A stretch of DNA of 64,000 nt from Apostichopus japonicus. Taxonomy: Eukaryota > Echinodermata > Holothuroidea > Aspidochirotida > Stichopodidae. This document shows, piece after piece, positions 38,555 to 49,767 of this stretch. The stretch lies in assembly GCF_037975245.1 (NCBI RefSeq), contig NC_092580.1, positions 18,586,501-18,650,500 of the forward strand. The letters are read 5' to 3'. A model generated the notes under the pieces. That model did not search any database. It saw only the letters and a program-made list of their open reading frames with translations, and had not been told where the DNA came from. Both the position numbers and the translations under genes were made by a program. Positions within the stretch are counted from its first letter, which is position 1. Every line of letters starts with the position of its first letter.

Positions 38555-38869
38555 AATCAATCAGTGCTGCTTTGTTCAAGAAATCTGACGGGAAAGACAT
38601 CTTCATCTCTCTAACATCTTCTTCCACTTCCTCCTCGTCGCCATAGAGATTAAATCTGTCATCAGAATCAGAAATCCTGAGAGAGTTGATATTTAAATTG
38701 TCTGTAGAGATGTTCACGTCCATTCCGCTCCTCTGTACATTTGTGATCTGCCTTTCCAGAAACTCCACAAACTTTTGATTGTCATTGGAGGATGGCGCCA
38801 CTCGCTCGTTGTTCTGCACATCGAGGGCGCTAATGACATGGTCTATACAGTGACCACGTTTTGCGTCAC
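38555..38869 (-). CDS. Adhesion GPCR copy B, GAIN-region exon with acidic loop
   Basis: A 315-bp exon (acceptor CTCAG, donor GTAAGT), open throughout: HVISALDVQNNERVAPSS, KFVEFLERQITNVQRS, NISTDNLNINSLRISDSDD, then an acidic run GDEEEVEEDVREM and FPSDFLNKAALID. N-glycosylation sequons and the helix/strand mix fit the helical-to-strand part of a GAIN domain. It starts two bases into a codon, so the preceding exon must end in phase 1. The candidate at 39431-39574 ends in phase 0, implying an undetected exon between them. Confidence 0.72.
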
Positions 38870-39430
38870 CTGAGTTTAAAACAAGACAAATGACATTTAC
38901 GATAAACAAACGTGTCGCATTGTTTCTTAATGAAAAGTTGGTTAGTAACGAGTAACCAACTTAAATGAATGTTTCACAGTAGTAAATGAGCAAGGTGTCC
39001 TTTACCTTTTAAGTTCATGTGGTTGGATAGAAATCAGGATCGGTCGGGGCAGTTTTGTGATATTTGTTCATGTTTGGTACTGTTTAGATATACCCTTACC
39101 GCTCTCTCTTATACATCATACATTGTATTGTGTGCATTGCATAAAGTATATGTTATAGTATCGTGTATATTAAATATCATAATAGTAAATATTTTTTGGG
39201 CCAGGAAGATTTGCATACGATTGTTTGTAAAATACCTTAACGCAAACCCTTCAAAAAGCTTTACCCTTCCCTGTTATCATTCTTATGTTTTTTTTCAGTA
39301 TATGAGCTAACAATGCCGGCTGATAACATGTCATAAACGTAACATATCATATACATTCTCAGCATGTATTGTAGCTGTAACATTGTAAATAATGCAGATA
39401 GAGTGTAATAATTTCTTAATTATAGTATAC
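38870..39430. other. Intron of copy B, probably hiding one small exon
   Basis: A phase mismatch between flanking exons predicts an exon of length 3n+1 here. I could not identify it by eye. Confidence 0.35.
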
Positions 39431-39574
39431 CTCGTACGTGGTGTTCTTCATTTGGGTAATACTGTCAAGGGCTTCCTCCAGGTCTAACAAGAGAGATCCG
39501 TTTCCGCTGGTTATATTGACCAATACCTCGGAAGTTTCTAAGACGTTGTTAGGTGTGACATCCAATATCGTGAA
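39431..39574 (-). CDS. Adhesion GPCR copy B, probable N-terminal GAIN exon
   Basis: A 144-bp exon candidate (acceptor TTAAAG, donor GTATAC), reading FTILDVTPNNVLETSEVLVN, ITSGNGSLLLDLEEALDSIT and QMKNTTYE. It is amphipathic, Asn/Ser/Thr-rich with sequons, consistent with the first helices of a GAIN domain. Support comes from open frame, splice sites and position; there is no copy A counterpart to confirm it. Confidence 0.58.
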
Positions 39575-40855
39575 CTTTAAGGAAATAATTGGGATCATAT
39601 AACAACATTATAATCTCGTAATCGCATACTGTGCTAAATAAGTCAATCCCTATGTCAACAAACATTGCGAAACAATTTAAAAAAAAATGTGGACAGTGTC
39701 GTAGAACGCCACAAACTTAAAAATAACTTTAGTAAGAACCCTATCCTCTATACCTAACACTAGGCTGGCCATCTGAAGACGAAGTCACCGTCACATATTT
39801 CAAAATATACGTAACTGTTGCTTTAAAAAGTAAATAAAAAACATTTCTATTTGAAATTTATTCTGTTGGTTCAATACGGTCATTCTATATGTGATCTCTA
39901 CGTCAAAATACTACCAGCATCTTTCCTTTACAAGGACTGAACAAAATTATATTTCTGTAAGATTCAGAGAAACAAACAATTTACCATAATCACCCCAATA
40001 CAAAAAAAGACACTTCCTGTAGTGCAATTGTCCTGCCAATGAACACCTGGTCTATTATATATACTTTTAACTTCTCTGTCATGCAAATCACTTTTTTTCC
40101 TATGCCATCGTTTCACTCTCAAAAATGTTTCACTGTTCTTCTAAGGTGTTGCTCACTCCCTCCGTAATTACACGCAAAAACCATACGACAACATTTCAAA
40201 GGCAACATCCAGTGACAGGTGAATGTAGTGTTCGTCTACTTAAGCAGACCTAACTGACTACGAGGCCCCAGGTCAATTGTGGGCCCCGAGGAAATATTGG
40301 GACATAATATTCTCATTTTAATAATATACAACATAAAATATGAAGACTTCAAGAAGGGAACCCGTCGGCATATTTCTCCTATACCTGTCTCTCGACGTCA
40401 CGGAACATAAAGTATGTTTGCGATAAGAGTAAAGCCTATGGGGTATATTATGGCTTCAATATGCGTTCGTCTTCTCGTGAAATTTGGTAAATTAATGGGG
40501 AATTCAAAGACACCTTTAAGAAGTAAAGGTATGTAAGGGGGAGGGGAGGGAGGATAAGGGCAAATGAGGGATAGGAAAGTGGTGCTATGCAAGGTGGAAT
40601 AAAATTATTCTAATTGACGTCTTTGACAATAAGAAGTTTCAAACATTTAAGTGATTAAATTCCTTGCATTAGAGGAGTATAATATTCACACCTTTTAAGC
40701 AAATTTTGTCTTACTACATCAGTATTATAATACATTCCACCCGATAGTTCCACTTTCTCTGTTTTAATAGTATGCACATAATTTTGCCTTAAAGCCATCC
40801 ACATTGCGTCATGCACGACAGTAGGTTCTTTAAACTTAACGTACCGAATGTTGTA
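39575..40855. other. No exon recognised
   Basis: Possibly an intron of copy B. C/T- and G-rich strips lie near 40530-40560. The 3' end of the LINE at 40856 may extend into this stretch. Confidence 0.35.
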
Positions 40856-42580
40856 TTACATAAGTTGTGGTGCAGCTTGACCGGCACTTCTAGTGCGGTG
40901 ACTATGTATGGCGCTGTTAATAGTAAAGAAGTCATGAAAGGCTGCAGGAAGTAAGCCATTCCAAGGCTTGTAAAAGAACGTGGCTACATTCAGCCTAACA
41001 ATATCGCTAAATTTTAATAAGTTGAGCAATTTGAAAAGTGAGCTGGTGTGTTCACGATATTCAGAATGAGTTACATGACGAATGACTTTCTTTTGTAGGA
41101 TTTCAAGAGGGTGAAGATAAACATTATGGGTGCCAGACCAAATTATAGAGCAATATGAAAAATTGGGGGAAACTAATGTTTGGTAAAGCATTCTAAGAAT
41201 ATTCTGAGGAAAATAGTGTTTCAACTTAGAAATGATACCAACATTTTTCGCCACAGTGTTTGCAATATTAGATATATGTTCACACGAAGTAAGTTTACTA
41301 TCAATATATACTCCGAGAAACTTAATACTATGTACATGCTTGATAGGCTTACCATCCATTAAAATGTCTTTTTTCCAAGAAAAAGATTTACTTTTATTGA
41401 AAACAATGTAGCTGGTTTTATCAAGATTAAGTGAAAGCTTATTAGTTGCAAACCAGTCGTAAAATTGATTCAACTCGATGGATACTATGTCATGTAAAGT
41501 ATTCAAATTATTGGATTCGAAAAAATATACTAGTGTCATCTGCAAATAAAATAGTTTGTGCAATATTAGAGATATGACAGATGTCATTGATATATATATA
41601 ATGAAAAGAAGTGGTCCTAATATTGAACCTTGAGGAACACCACAGCGGATTTCAGCATAGTCAGACATGATGGTGTTCTTATACGAAGTATACTGTAAAC
41701 GTTTCGATAAGTAGCTGTCCATCCAGTTAAGGGTTGGTCCTCTAATACCGTAGAATGATAACTTGTTTAGGAGAATACGATGGTCAATGGTATCAAATAC
41801 TTTTGATAGGTCTAAGAATATTCCAATACATGTTTTCTTCTTATCAAGGCTATCGTATAATTTATCAATGGCATCTTCCAGGGTAAGCTCAGTTGAGTGA
41901 TCAGGGCGGAATCTATATTGTTCCTTGCAAAGTATGTCATTAGCATCGAGAAAATTTATAATTCTGTTGGACATGTGACGTTCGAGAATTTTAGAAAAGC
42001 AAGAATAGAAAATAGAGAAAAAGCAAGAATTAGAATAGAGATTGGTCGGTAGTTCTCGTAGATATTGGATTCTCCTTTCTTAAAAGTGGGTAAGACCTTA
42101 GCAATCTTCAGCTTGTCTGGGAATACCCAAGTGGTGAACGATATGTTACAGATATGAATAAGAGGGGTGACAATGAAAGGTAATACCTGCTTAACAATAT
42201 CTGGCTTGAAATCATCATACCCAGCTGCCTTCTTTGGCTTTAAGCAATGATTCGCTACACGTAAAAGTTCCTCCTCGCTGACAGGGTAGGTGAACATAGA
42301 GTTTCGCGTAATATTATTACTATATATGGGGTTGTTTGATTTTGCAGTATGATTGATTTTGCTGGCAAGTGAGGGTCCAAAGTTAATGAAGACATCGTTA
42401 AAGCCGTTTGCAATTTCTTGATCGTCGCTGGTTTCGTGATCGCCGTCTTTGAAAACAGATGGGTACGATGATTTCTTATGGTCTCTCTTAAGAACCTCGT
42501 TGATTATGCCCCAGGTATCATTTACATTTGTTACTATCTTTGACTTTGTTATAAAAATATAACCTTTTAGAATATCTTAG
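40856..42580 (-). mobile_element. Decayed LINE (non-LTR retrotransposon) reverse transcriptase
   Basis: Minus strand. The pre-RT and RT fingers run from about 42580 (WGIINEVLKRDHKKSSY) through KPKKAAGYDDFKPDIVKQ and KVLPTFKKGE to NYRPISI. After a frameshift near 42020 the frame continues from MSNRIINFLDANDIL through LDLSKVFDTIDHRILL, CGVPQGSILGPLLF, SLNLDKTSYIVF and LGVYIDSK to a stop at 40856. The catalytic FADD motif (ILFADDTS) lies in another frame between two compensating shifts near 41600 and 41525. The endonuclease domain is missing. CR1/Jockey-like by motif style; clade not certain. Confidence 0.88.
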
Positions 42581-43499
42581 AAAATCAGTTGACATCATAA
42601 TTGAATGAGAGAGTGACTAACATAGAAAGGACATGTATACAACTGTGAATTGTCCGCAAATTATTTTTACAAACTTTACAAAATCACATATCTTGTACAA
42701 TATATATTTTAATGATAAGGAAACATCTATATTCATAAGTTAGGCTGAAATAACGTAACTCTTTTTGTAATCGAAAGAAAAGTTTTACAATGGATTTACT
42801 CAAGTATGGTTACCCATGTATGAATGTTTACTTTTGAATGTGTGGTGTAGCGTTGATAGTGTCCTCCCAACATCCGTGAGTATACAATTCTGGTAAGCCC
42901 AAACCCCACAAGAACCAGACTCTCTCCACTGTTATACCAAACAATTATGCTTTGCATTGACGTTGAGCGGCGTTTTGCATGGGTATGGTATTTCTGGTTT
43001 GCGAATCGGGGTGTGGTCCTGTTCTTTCTGCGTTCACCAGGGATAGCTGCACTGCACTGTTGATGATTTTAGGGTGCCTTCACCTCCCTTAGTCCTTGAT
43101 TATGTCGACAGTATACTCTCGTCCGTCGGAAAGGGACGTAAAGCGGAGGTCCCAGGAACAAGAACGGTAATGACAATAACACATCTGGCTTGTTACGCTG
43201 AACACTCATAGAAAAGGGAAGGCTTTTTTAAACCCATGTTCATCCACGTTCATTTGGATTGGGTTTCAAAACAGATTCTACTGACCCTCCTATAGGAGGC
43301 TATAGCCCGTGCAAAATGCAACACTAAACTTTCCTAAGTTTTAAATAGCTTTAGACACATTTCCCATTCACATATACTCTGTTGAATTCGTACATGTCAC
43401 GCAAGACTATTTAGTATTTATCTTATACATTAGATATCGTGAAGAAAACTACATGTATTTTCCTTTTGGAAACATCAAACTGGAATTAAATATGTGTAA
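42581..43499. other. No gene recognised
   Basis: Unassigned. The stretch near 43110-43165 (gtcggaaagggacgtaaagc and following) looks repeat-like, but I cannot place it. Confidence 0.3.
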
Positions 43500-44546
43500 A
43501 AGTAAATTGGCCTGACGTTTCGATCCTAGCAGGATCTTCTTCAGAGGCTAAGTGACAAGTAACAGTAACAGAAGGGACAAAAACACGCACAGAATACAGA
43601 CAGGTTAATGAGCACGGTGAACACAATGAGATAAATGTAAGGGGATTAGTAGACAAGGGATGGAGAGAAGATAGCAACATGGGAAGAGGAGAGGTAGGAG
43701 ATAAACAGTGGAGGGACAAAGAGAGGATTAAAGGAACGGGTGGGGAATAAACTGGAGAAGGACAAAGACAGAAAGGTGTGGAGAAAAAAAGGGTGGAAGA
43801 GAGCTGTGAGAAGAGGAGTGATGGGGGGGGGGGGGGGAAACAAGGGGAGAAGGAGTGGGGGACAGAAGAAAAGTTAGTCATGTCCTTCCTGAATGTTGAG
43901 CCCATGAGGTTGAATGGTGCGAAGGCGTTGCATCCACAGCCTCTCTCTGCTGATTCGTACTAGGTCAGGACGGCTACCTAAGGATTCAATCCCCTGTAGG
44001 GACATGTCGTTAATGGTATGGTTGGGAAGGTTAAAATGTTCTCCAGCTGGGGTCTCAGTCTTCATGGTGTTGACTGTGGATCTGTGACCATAGAATCGCT
44101 TCTTGAGGGTGATTTTGGTTTCGCCAACATACTGGATGCCGCAAACTCTACAAGAGATCAGAGAGATGACATTGGTGGTAGTGCAAGTGATATGACCCTT
44201 AGTCTTGTGTGTGAGTTGCATGCTGTGGCTGGTGATGGAATTGGATTCAACAATGTGGTGGCTGCAGACGATGCATCTCGAAGTACGATCACATTTGAAA
44301 GTACCATGCTGAATAGATGTAGGGTTAGAAGTTTAAGGTGGAACAGCAGCACGCGCAAGAAGGTCTCGTAGGTTGCGTGGTCGTCTGTAGGCGATGGTGG
44401 GTTCTTCAGGGACGGCTCGTTGGAGTCTATCTGAAGTGAGAAGAATGTTGTGGTTGTTAGAGGTGATTTTTGAAGATGAGGAAGATTTGGGTGGAAAGTA
44501 ACAACCAGGGGCAGTTTGTTGTCGCAATCTCGTTCTCCATTCTTCA
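43500..44546 (-). mobile_element. Penelope-like element, 3' part, frames broken
   Basis: Minus strand. It is homologous to 26927-28015 and extends about 430 bases further at the 3' end. The GIY-YIG domain is readable from 44221 (VISLISCRVCGIQYVGET, KKRFYGH) to a stop at 43874. Upstream the frame is shifted several times (44158-44595). The 3' tail contains a pyrimidine-rich stretch and a hammerhead-like motif at 43511-43544. It is 5'-truncated and joined to an inverted fragment. Confidence 0.85.
43511..43544 (-). ncRNA. Hammerhead-ribozyme-like motif in the Penelope tail
   Basis: The minus strand reads CTGAAGA, then a perfect five-pair stem GATCC/GGATC around loop TGCTA, then GAAAC. This fits the hammerhead core rule CUGANGA - stem II - GAAA. 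Penelope-like elements are known to carry hammerheads in their terminal repeats. I could not define stems I and III or the cleavage site, so activity is unproven. Confidence 0.4.
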
Positions 44547-44582
44547 AGCTGCCATCCCCGTCACTGCAAGTCTGGAATTGCC

Positions 44583-44672
44583 TACAGTCAAGCACTTCGT
44601 CTTCGTCGCATTTGCTCTAGCAATTCCTCTTTCATTCGCCATACAGATGCTTTGGAAAAACACCTAAACTTA
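44583..44672 (+). mobile_element. Inverted Penelope fragment
   Basis: The plus-strand frame reads YSQALRLRRICSSNSSFIRH and TDALEKHL, the segment that should lie immediately upstream of the minus-strand element ending at 44546. The two are head to head with about 35 unrelated bases between, as after twin-priming-like inversion or local rearrangement. Confidence 0.78.
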
Positions 44673-45582
44673 AACGATCGTAGGAAAGAAATGAAGGCAG
44701 ATTATACAATGATACTTTAGCCGTATAAATGCCTATCAAGTTATGTACTCAAATGCAGTTTAGTTTCGTTCAACCACCCAATCAGTTAGATAATATTGGT
44801 ATGTTACAAGTGCACAGGACATAAGTCCATATAGTCTGAGATAATATCAATTTATTTACAGTTACAATGGATCAAAACTTACATGTAATTAATATCTCGT
44901 TAAGTACACTATCGTAATATCATATATTTTTAATTCTTCGTACAGGATAAAACGGATTGCGTCAAGTTTTTAAAAATTGTCATGCTATCTAAGGTCTTTT
45001 GTGGTATAATCCACGATGTTTGCTTCAAAACTTCTATCCTATGTGTCGTAAGGCAAATTATTTCTAATGTTATATTTGTAACACTTTAAAATCACAAAAT
45101 GAAATGTGACAGTGCATATTTACATTTATAACAATGTCGAAGCAAGTTGCAAACCAATTCTCTGCATCGTTCTCAATCTTTCTTAAATTCAAGTTCCCGG
45201 TTATCTGGGCAGCGTGACGTCACTCCTCATATACATACAGATGCAGCGATATCCAGACATTAAACTGCACGCCTATCAAAGTTGGATTTTCAGTTGGGGA
45301 TTGTAATCACTTATCATTGTACAGCGCCATATATTTATAATTTACCCATCTAGTTAACTAAGGTATTACAGTTTGGCTGTACCCTACTTTTTCAAGTTAT
45401 TCATTTTCGTTTTAAAAATTAAGGTTTGTGTCACACAACACTTTATTAAATCATATATTTTGTCATTAAAATGGTTCCTGCAGTGATTTTGGTGGACGGA
45501 TTCAGAGTATGTGTTCTCCGTTCCAGTTAAAATATGTTACCATCAGATAAAAGTGGTAAATGCAACGAAAAATGCAGAAGCT
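44673..45582. other. No gene recognised
   Basis: AT-rich 3' flank of the GPCR gene; no polyadenylation site could be assigned with confidence. Confidence 0.4.
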
Positions 45583-46584
45583 TTAAATTTCGCTACGTAC
45601 GGTCATGGCGTGGATGAAGGTAGTCGGTTCTGGTATTTGCTTACATTTGCATGTAAATATTAAGTGAAAGATTTCTTTAAACTGCGGATGATTAAATCCG
45701 TAGATCAGTGGATTAACGCAGCTATTAAAGGTAAGTAGACATGCAAACCAAGGAATCACAACGTAACTCCCAGGAATGACGCAAGCTACTGCAAAAGGCA
45801 TGATGCATACAATGTATGCACAAACCACTAGAAAGAGATTTTTGGTAATTTTAACCACCATGATTTGCCGAGAAATCCTTTTTCTCTCATCACCTCTAGA
45901 TGCCCGATAACTGTCCTTTCGTATTTCCTGAAGTATCCCTTTCCTCTGTAGAAACCGATAAATGAGATAGTAACACGCGATTATGACCACCAAGCAGGGA
46001 AACTGTATCAGTATACTACGTAACATGTCATTGTAGAACGCTCTTGGATGTTCCGTGTCTAGCGTACAAACACTGTAACGATGGGAAAAGCCGAGTGCAG
46101 CGAAACCTAATACTGATGGTAAGGTTGTGACTATAATAACATACAGCCAACCGAGGAAGATCATAACGTATACGTTTCGGGAACAGTAACCTTTATCATA
46201 AGTTGATTTCGGACGAGTTATCAAAATTAAACGATTGACTGCAATCAAAGCCAAATTGATAATGCTAGCTTCTAATGTTATATAAGTTATTGCTGCAATA
46301 ATCTTACAAAAAAAAGTCTTCGAAAGGTAAAAATCAACGCTTAGCAACGCTACTGGATGAAATATTATAAACACGCAAGCAATGAGATCGGAAATAGCTA
46401 GGTTGACCACGAACGCGTTGGTGATTGTTTGAAGTTTTCTTGAGGCGCAAACAGCAAAGACAACGAGCAGATTGCCAGGTATTCCTATGACACTTATCAC
46501 AGCAACGAAGACAGCCAGAACGGATCGTTGGACAGGGTCATCAAAGCGAAAGGGTGGATTTTCTGTGCTGTTACTATATTCCAT
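45583..46584 (-). CDS. Rhodopsin-family (class A) G protein-coupled receptor
   Basis: 333 residues, one coding exon, full length for the family. Visible marks: N-glycosylation site NST at 5; TM1 GN at 37-38; TM2 NLAISD with Asp66; disulfide cysteines Cys93 and Cys173; TM3 end NRL at 117-119 in place of DRY; Trp146 in TM4; CIMP (Pro263) in TM6 in place of CWxP; and NPLIY at 291-295 in TM7. A basic/cysteine tail (CKCK, 312-315) could be palmitoylated. It resembles the melatonin/Moody/GPR84-like group expanded in invertebrates; ligand unknown. A textbook acceptor (CTTTCTGTTTTACAG) ends 7 bases before the ATG, so a 5' UTR intron is likely. Confidence 0.93.
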   Translation of the reverse strand: MEYSNSTENPPFRFDDPVQRSVLAVFVAVISVIGIPGNLLVVFAVCASRKLQTITNAFVVNLAISDLIACVFIIFHPVALLSVDFYLSKTFFCKIIAAITYITLEASIINLALIAVNRLILITRPKSTYDKGYCSRNVYVMIFLGWLYVIIVTTLPSVLGFAALGFSHRYSVCTLDTEHPRAFYNDMLRSILIQFPCLVVIIACYYLIYRFLQRKGILQEIRKDSYRASRGDERKRISRQIMVVKITKNLFLVVCAYIVCIMPFAVACVIPGSYVVIPWFACLLTFNSCVNPLIYGFNHPQFKEIFHLIFTCKCKQIPEPTTFIHAMTVRSEI

Positions 46585-46642
46585 ATTAACCTGTAAAACA
46601 GAAAGGTAAAATATTAAAAATAATTTGTACTAAGAATCCATG

Positions 46643-46735
46643 TACCGGTGCTGTGGCCGAGTGGATAAAGCCGGTGACGTTTGAAGCAATGAGGTTTAGC
46701 AATCGAGAGGTTCCGGGTTCGATACCCGGCCGGTA
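46643..46735 (+). mobile_element. Type II tRNA-like head (Ser/Leu-type), SINE-like
   Basis: tggccgagtggataaag is a class II A box and ggttccgggttcgatacccgg a full T arm with B box. The spacing between them leaves room for a long variable arm, as in tRNA-Ser or tRNA-Leu, and TGA could be the anticodon. The anticodon stem does not pair and the acceptor pairing is irregular, so I read it as a tRNA-derived SINE or pseudogene. The element may continue to about 46900. Confidence 0.5.
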
Positions 46736-46954
46736 AGGTGGCGTTTTCATCCAAGAGCAAATAACGGTTTTCCCATCTGTAATGACTTTCTAAATCGAAT
46801 GGGTTCCAAATTTGAGTTAAAATATTGAATTGGAAGTCAGCGGATGTGTAAGGTATAATCCATAAGCCCTTGCGGGTTTCTCCTACATTTGTGGTCACTT
46901 AAGCGTCGTAAATTTAACTGGTGATTTTTATAAGATTATTAGTCTAAATTTTCG

Positions 46955-47115
46955 AGAAAACGACAAGACGATTGTCAGGTATTTATATGACACTTATGAA
47001 AACAGTTCGAACAACAACGATAGTTGGTTGAACCAGGAAGTTGTAATGGAACTATAACAACTCCCTGGTTGAACAGGATCAGCAAATCGATAAGGTGGCT
47101 CATCAGTTGTCTTTG
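46955..47115 (-). pseudogene. Fragment of a paralogous class A GPCR
   Basis: The minus strand reads PPYRFADPVQ, then, after an inserted palindrome, TIVVVRTVFISVI, a stop, and IPDNRLVVF. This aligns with PPFRFDDPVQ and RSVLAVFVAVISVIGIPGNL of the intact receptor just downstream. The conserved Gly codon is now a stop and the frame is broken by the 36-bp insertion. It is a decayed tandem duplicate of the N terminus and TM1. Confidence 0.75.
47033..47068. mobile_element. 36-bp palindromic insertion with 5-bp duplication
   Basis: ccaggaagttgt...acaactccctgg is an imperfect palindrome inside the GPCR fragment. It is bracketed by ttgaa at 47028-47032 and 47069-47073. Taking it out restores alignment with the intact receptor. 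A related palindrome is at 57808-57836. Confidence 0.6.
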
Positions 47116-47421
47116 TTATGTCTTGTAATGTTATCGTACGATTCCATTTTAAACTGAAATACAGAAAAGTGAAATTCTGAAGTATATATTTGGTATAAAA
47201 CTCAATTTTGTTTTGTAAGTATAGTGTTATGTGTTACCATGTGTTGGTCCTATAGAAAACCTATATGTATGTTAAACAGTATTCATGACCATTGCTGTAT
47301 ATACTAGAGAACATAGTAGACATTTCGTTCTAGTTCGAGGTAATCATACTTCATATTTAGCCTAGGTACGAAATGTGTAATCCCATGATTTGGGTCTCCG
47401 TTTATGGGTGTATAGACCTCC

Positions 47422-47613
47422 ACCCCCAAGGTGTGGGGCCATAGTGCCAGAAGGGTGCGTGAAGCCATTCAGAGAGTCCGCTCCCTTTCCAGATAATCTA
47501 CTTTGGCAGTGAAGGACAAATAGGGACGAGATTGCGAAAACAAACTGCCCCTGGTTGTTACTTTCCACCCAAATCTTCCTCCTCTTCAGAAAATCACCTC
47601 TAACAACCACAAC
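47422..47613 (+). mobile_element. Penelope-like fragment at the duplication boundary
   Basis: The plus strand matches the region between the thumb and endonuclease of the element at 26927-28015 (gaagccattcagagagtccg; ggttgttactttccacccaa). It stops exactly where duplication unit B begins with cgtaactcc. Confidence 0.8.
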
Positions 47614-48129
47614 ATTCGTAACTCCTAACTGTAGCGCTAATCAACTCAAGATAACCGCTTCAAAATACAGCTTTCCCTATGAAGGTATTTTGGCTCTCAG
47701 AATCTTATCACTTATTGTTTGTGTATGCCTTTTATGCGAAGAAAACTATATGCTCACATAGCCCACATTGGAGTTAGAAAGGGGGAGATGGACAGACAGT
47801 TACATTGGACAAATGAGCAGAGAATAGAGTAAATATAGACATAACAAGAGACACGGATGGACTGGCAGTTACAATGGACAAACAGTTACATTGGACAAAT
47901 GAGCAAAGAGTGGAGCAAAATAGACATAACTAAGGAGACCTTTCCTGTTTTAATAGATCGTCAACTGTTTAGTTGTAACCAGATAAATCTCTTGTTTATA
48001 TTGCGGAGATTTATGGTGGTTGGAATTATGGTTGGTATGATGTGAAGGTGTTCTCAGAGTGATACAAAGTAACAGCCTAATGTCTAAAGCATTTTGTGTT
48101 TTAAAATTGTAGAAGGATGAATTACTTAC

Positions 48130-48181
48130 CGAACATAAAACATACGAAACCAGAAAACGGCAGCAGATATGACTTTGTAAT
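48130..48181 (-). pseudogene. Adhesion GPCR copy B, exon-1 copy with lost start codon
   Basis: Same 52 bases and same GTAAGT donor as 29876-29927, reading TKSYLLPFSGFVCFMF, but the first codon is ATT, not ATG. No in-frame upstream ATG was seen nearby. Either copy B uses another first exon or it is silenced. The distance to the next known exon (39574) is about 8.5 kb, with an unrelated GPCR gene in between. Confidence 0.6.
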
Positions 48182-49286
48182 CTTGAGATTTTCTAGTCGG
48201 AACACAATGTTACAGATCACGTTTTTAAAATAACACAAGAATGAATTCCATATGGAAGAAAAATATTTATATTATAAAACAGAAACAGATTCAGTTATTC
48301 GCACAAACGCATTAAGTTCACGCTTTGTTGAAGTGACTGCCAACAATGTGATCATGTTCAGTTTATTTGTAATGTCTGTTGTAGTTTTATTGAACAGAAT
48401 GTTGTACTTCCTGGTTGATATACGCGAACTGATTGGTCAATTTATTAAGGAGTGGTTACTAAGAAAATGTCGCTACCCATATCCTGACGTTCGTGGCGCT
48501 TGGCAGATGATCGTTCAAATTGAAAGATCATGCAGGTACTGCATAAGATAGTGACAAGTCAAATAATAATAATACCAAAGTGCAAGGAGTAACTTATACT
48601 TACCACTCATAACGTTGCCTCTATACTGATAAGTTACCATAACCCTTTATACGGGTATGCTATACTTAATACCAAAGACTAATATGCAGAAACAGAACAC
48701 GCAATATACCATATAGGCCTACCACATTTGCAGTAACTTATATCCGCTCGAAAAGGGAAACCTTTGTAGAAGTAAACAGGGTCTAATAGTGCAGTGATTG
48801 TTTTGGCATATTTTCAGTATGAGGCCATCGTTGCTTTTTCAAATGCTCATTTCTCATGCGGCAAATGGCGGAAAAGGAACAATAGAAGAACTTTGTTTGA
48901 TATGTTATCAAACAGGAATGGTCTTACTTGTCTTGCATTGTTTTAGATGTCAAATTTGCATAAATTTACGTATATGTGGTGTGAATTAGATATCCAATTC
49001 TGAATTTGGAAATTAGATGTAAATTTTAAAGAAAAAAATAAAAGAAGATTGTCAGTGTGCTTCTTTGACATCACACCTGTTTGCTTCAACTTAACTTTGG
49101 GTATAAAGCGTGTTAACTTCCCGCAAACGAGTTAAAAATCAAAATTATAAGGAATTAAATACAATCTTCACCAGGAAGCTAAGAAATGTGTCCTCATTCA
49201 TGTCACTTATTTTCTGGACCTAATCCTTGTCAGAAAATTTGGGATCTCGTTGCAAAGAATCTACATGGTCATGGTATACGGAAGAC

Positions 49287-49287
<1 letters not shown>

Positions 49288-49343
<56 letters not shown>

Positions 49344-49380
49344 ATATATATATATATATATACATATACATACATACATA
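49288..49380. repeat. (TA)n and (CATA)n microsatellite
   Basis: TA run with aaacatatata, followed by catatacatacata. Matches the site at 31428 in unit A. Confidence 0.92.
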
Positions 49381-49767
49381 TACATACATACAAACACATG
49401 CACGCGGCACACAAACAAACGAGAAGACAACAATATGTACCGTATCTGTACTTTATTTCTGACTAAACTGAATGTTATAATTTATATTATGAAAGAAAGT
49501 GTGGTCACAAAACAGCTCATATACGTTATTAGAACAAGAAAGGAAATATTAAACAAATGATAGGTCCAACACCATAGAGAGCAATGAACGCAATTACAAT
49601 AAGAAAACTATGACTAGGTAAAGCAGTGGTTAATCAATTGCTAGAATGTTCAGATCTGTCGCACAATTTTTACAAAACACAATCTTAAAGCCGGTTAAGC
49701 TATAGTTAATTTACACCATGAGCTCGATACGACTGTATTTACATAAAATTTCAAAGTCAGAAGAAGA

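Larger units (their letters stand above)
47613..49767. repeat. Segmental duplication, unit B
   Basis: Counterpart of 28158-31828. It holds two degraded 69-bp minisatellite units (about 47795-47925), the exon-1 copy, the conserved upstream region and a (TA)n block. Confidence 0.85.
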
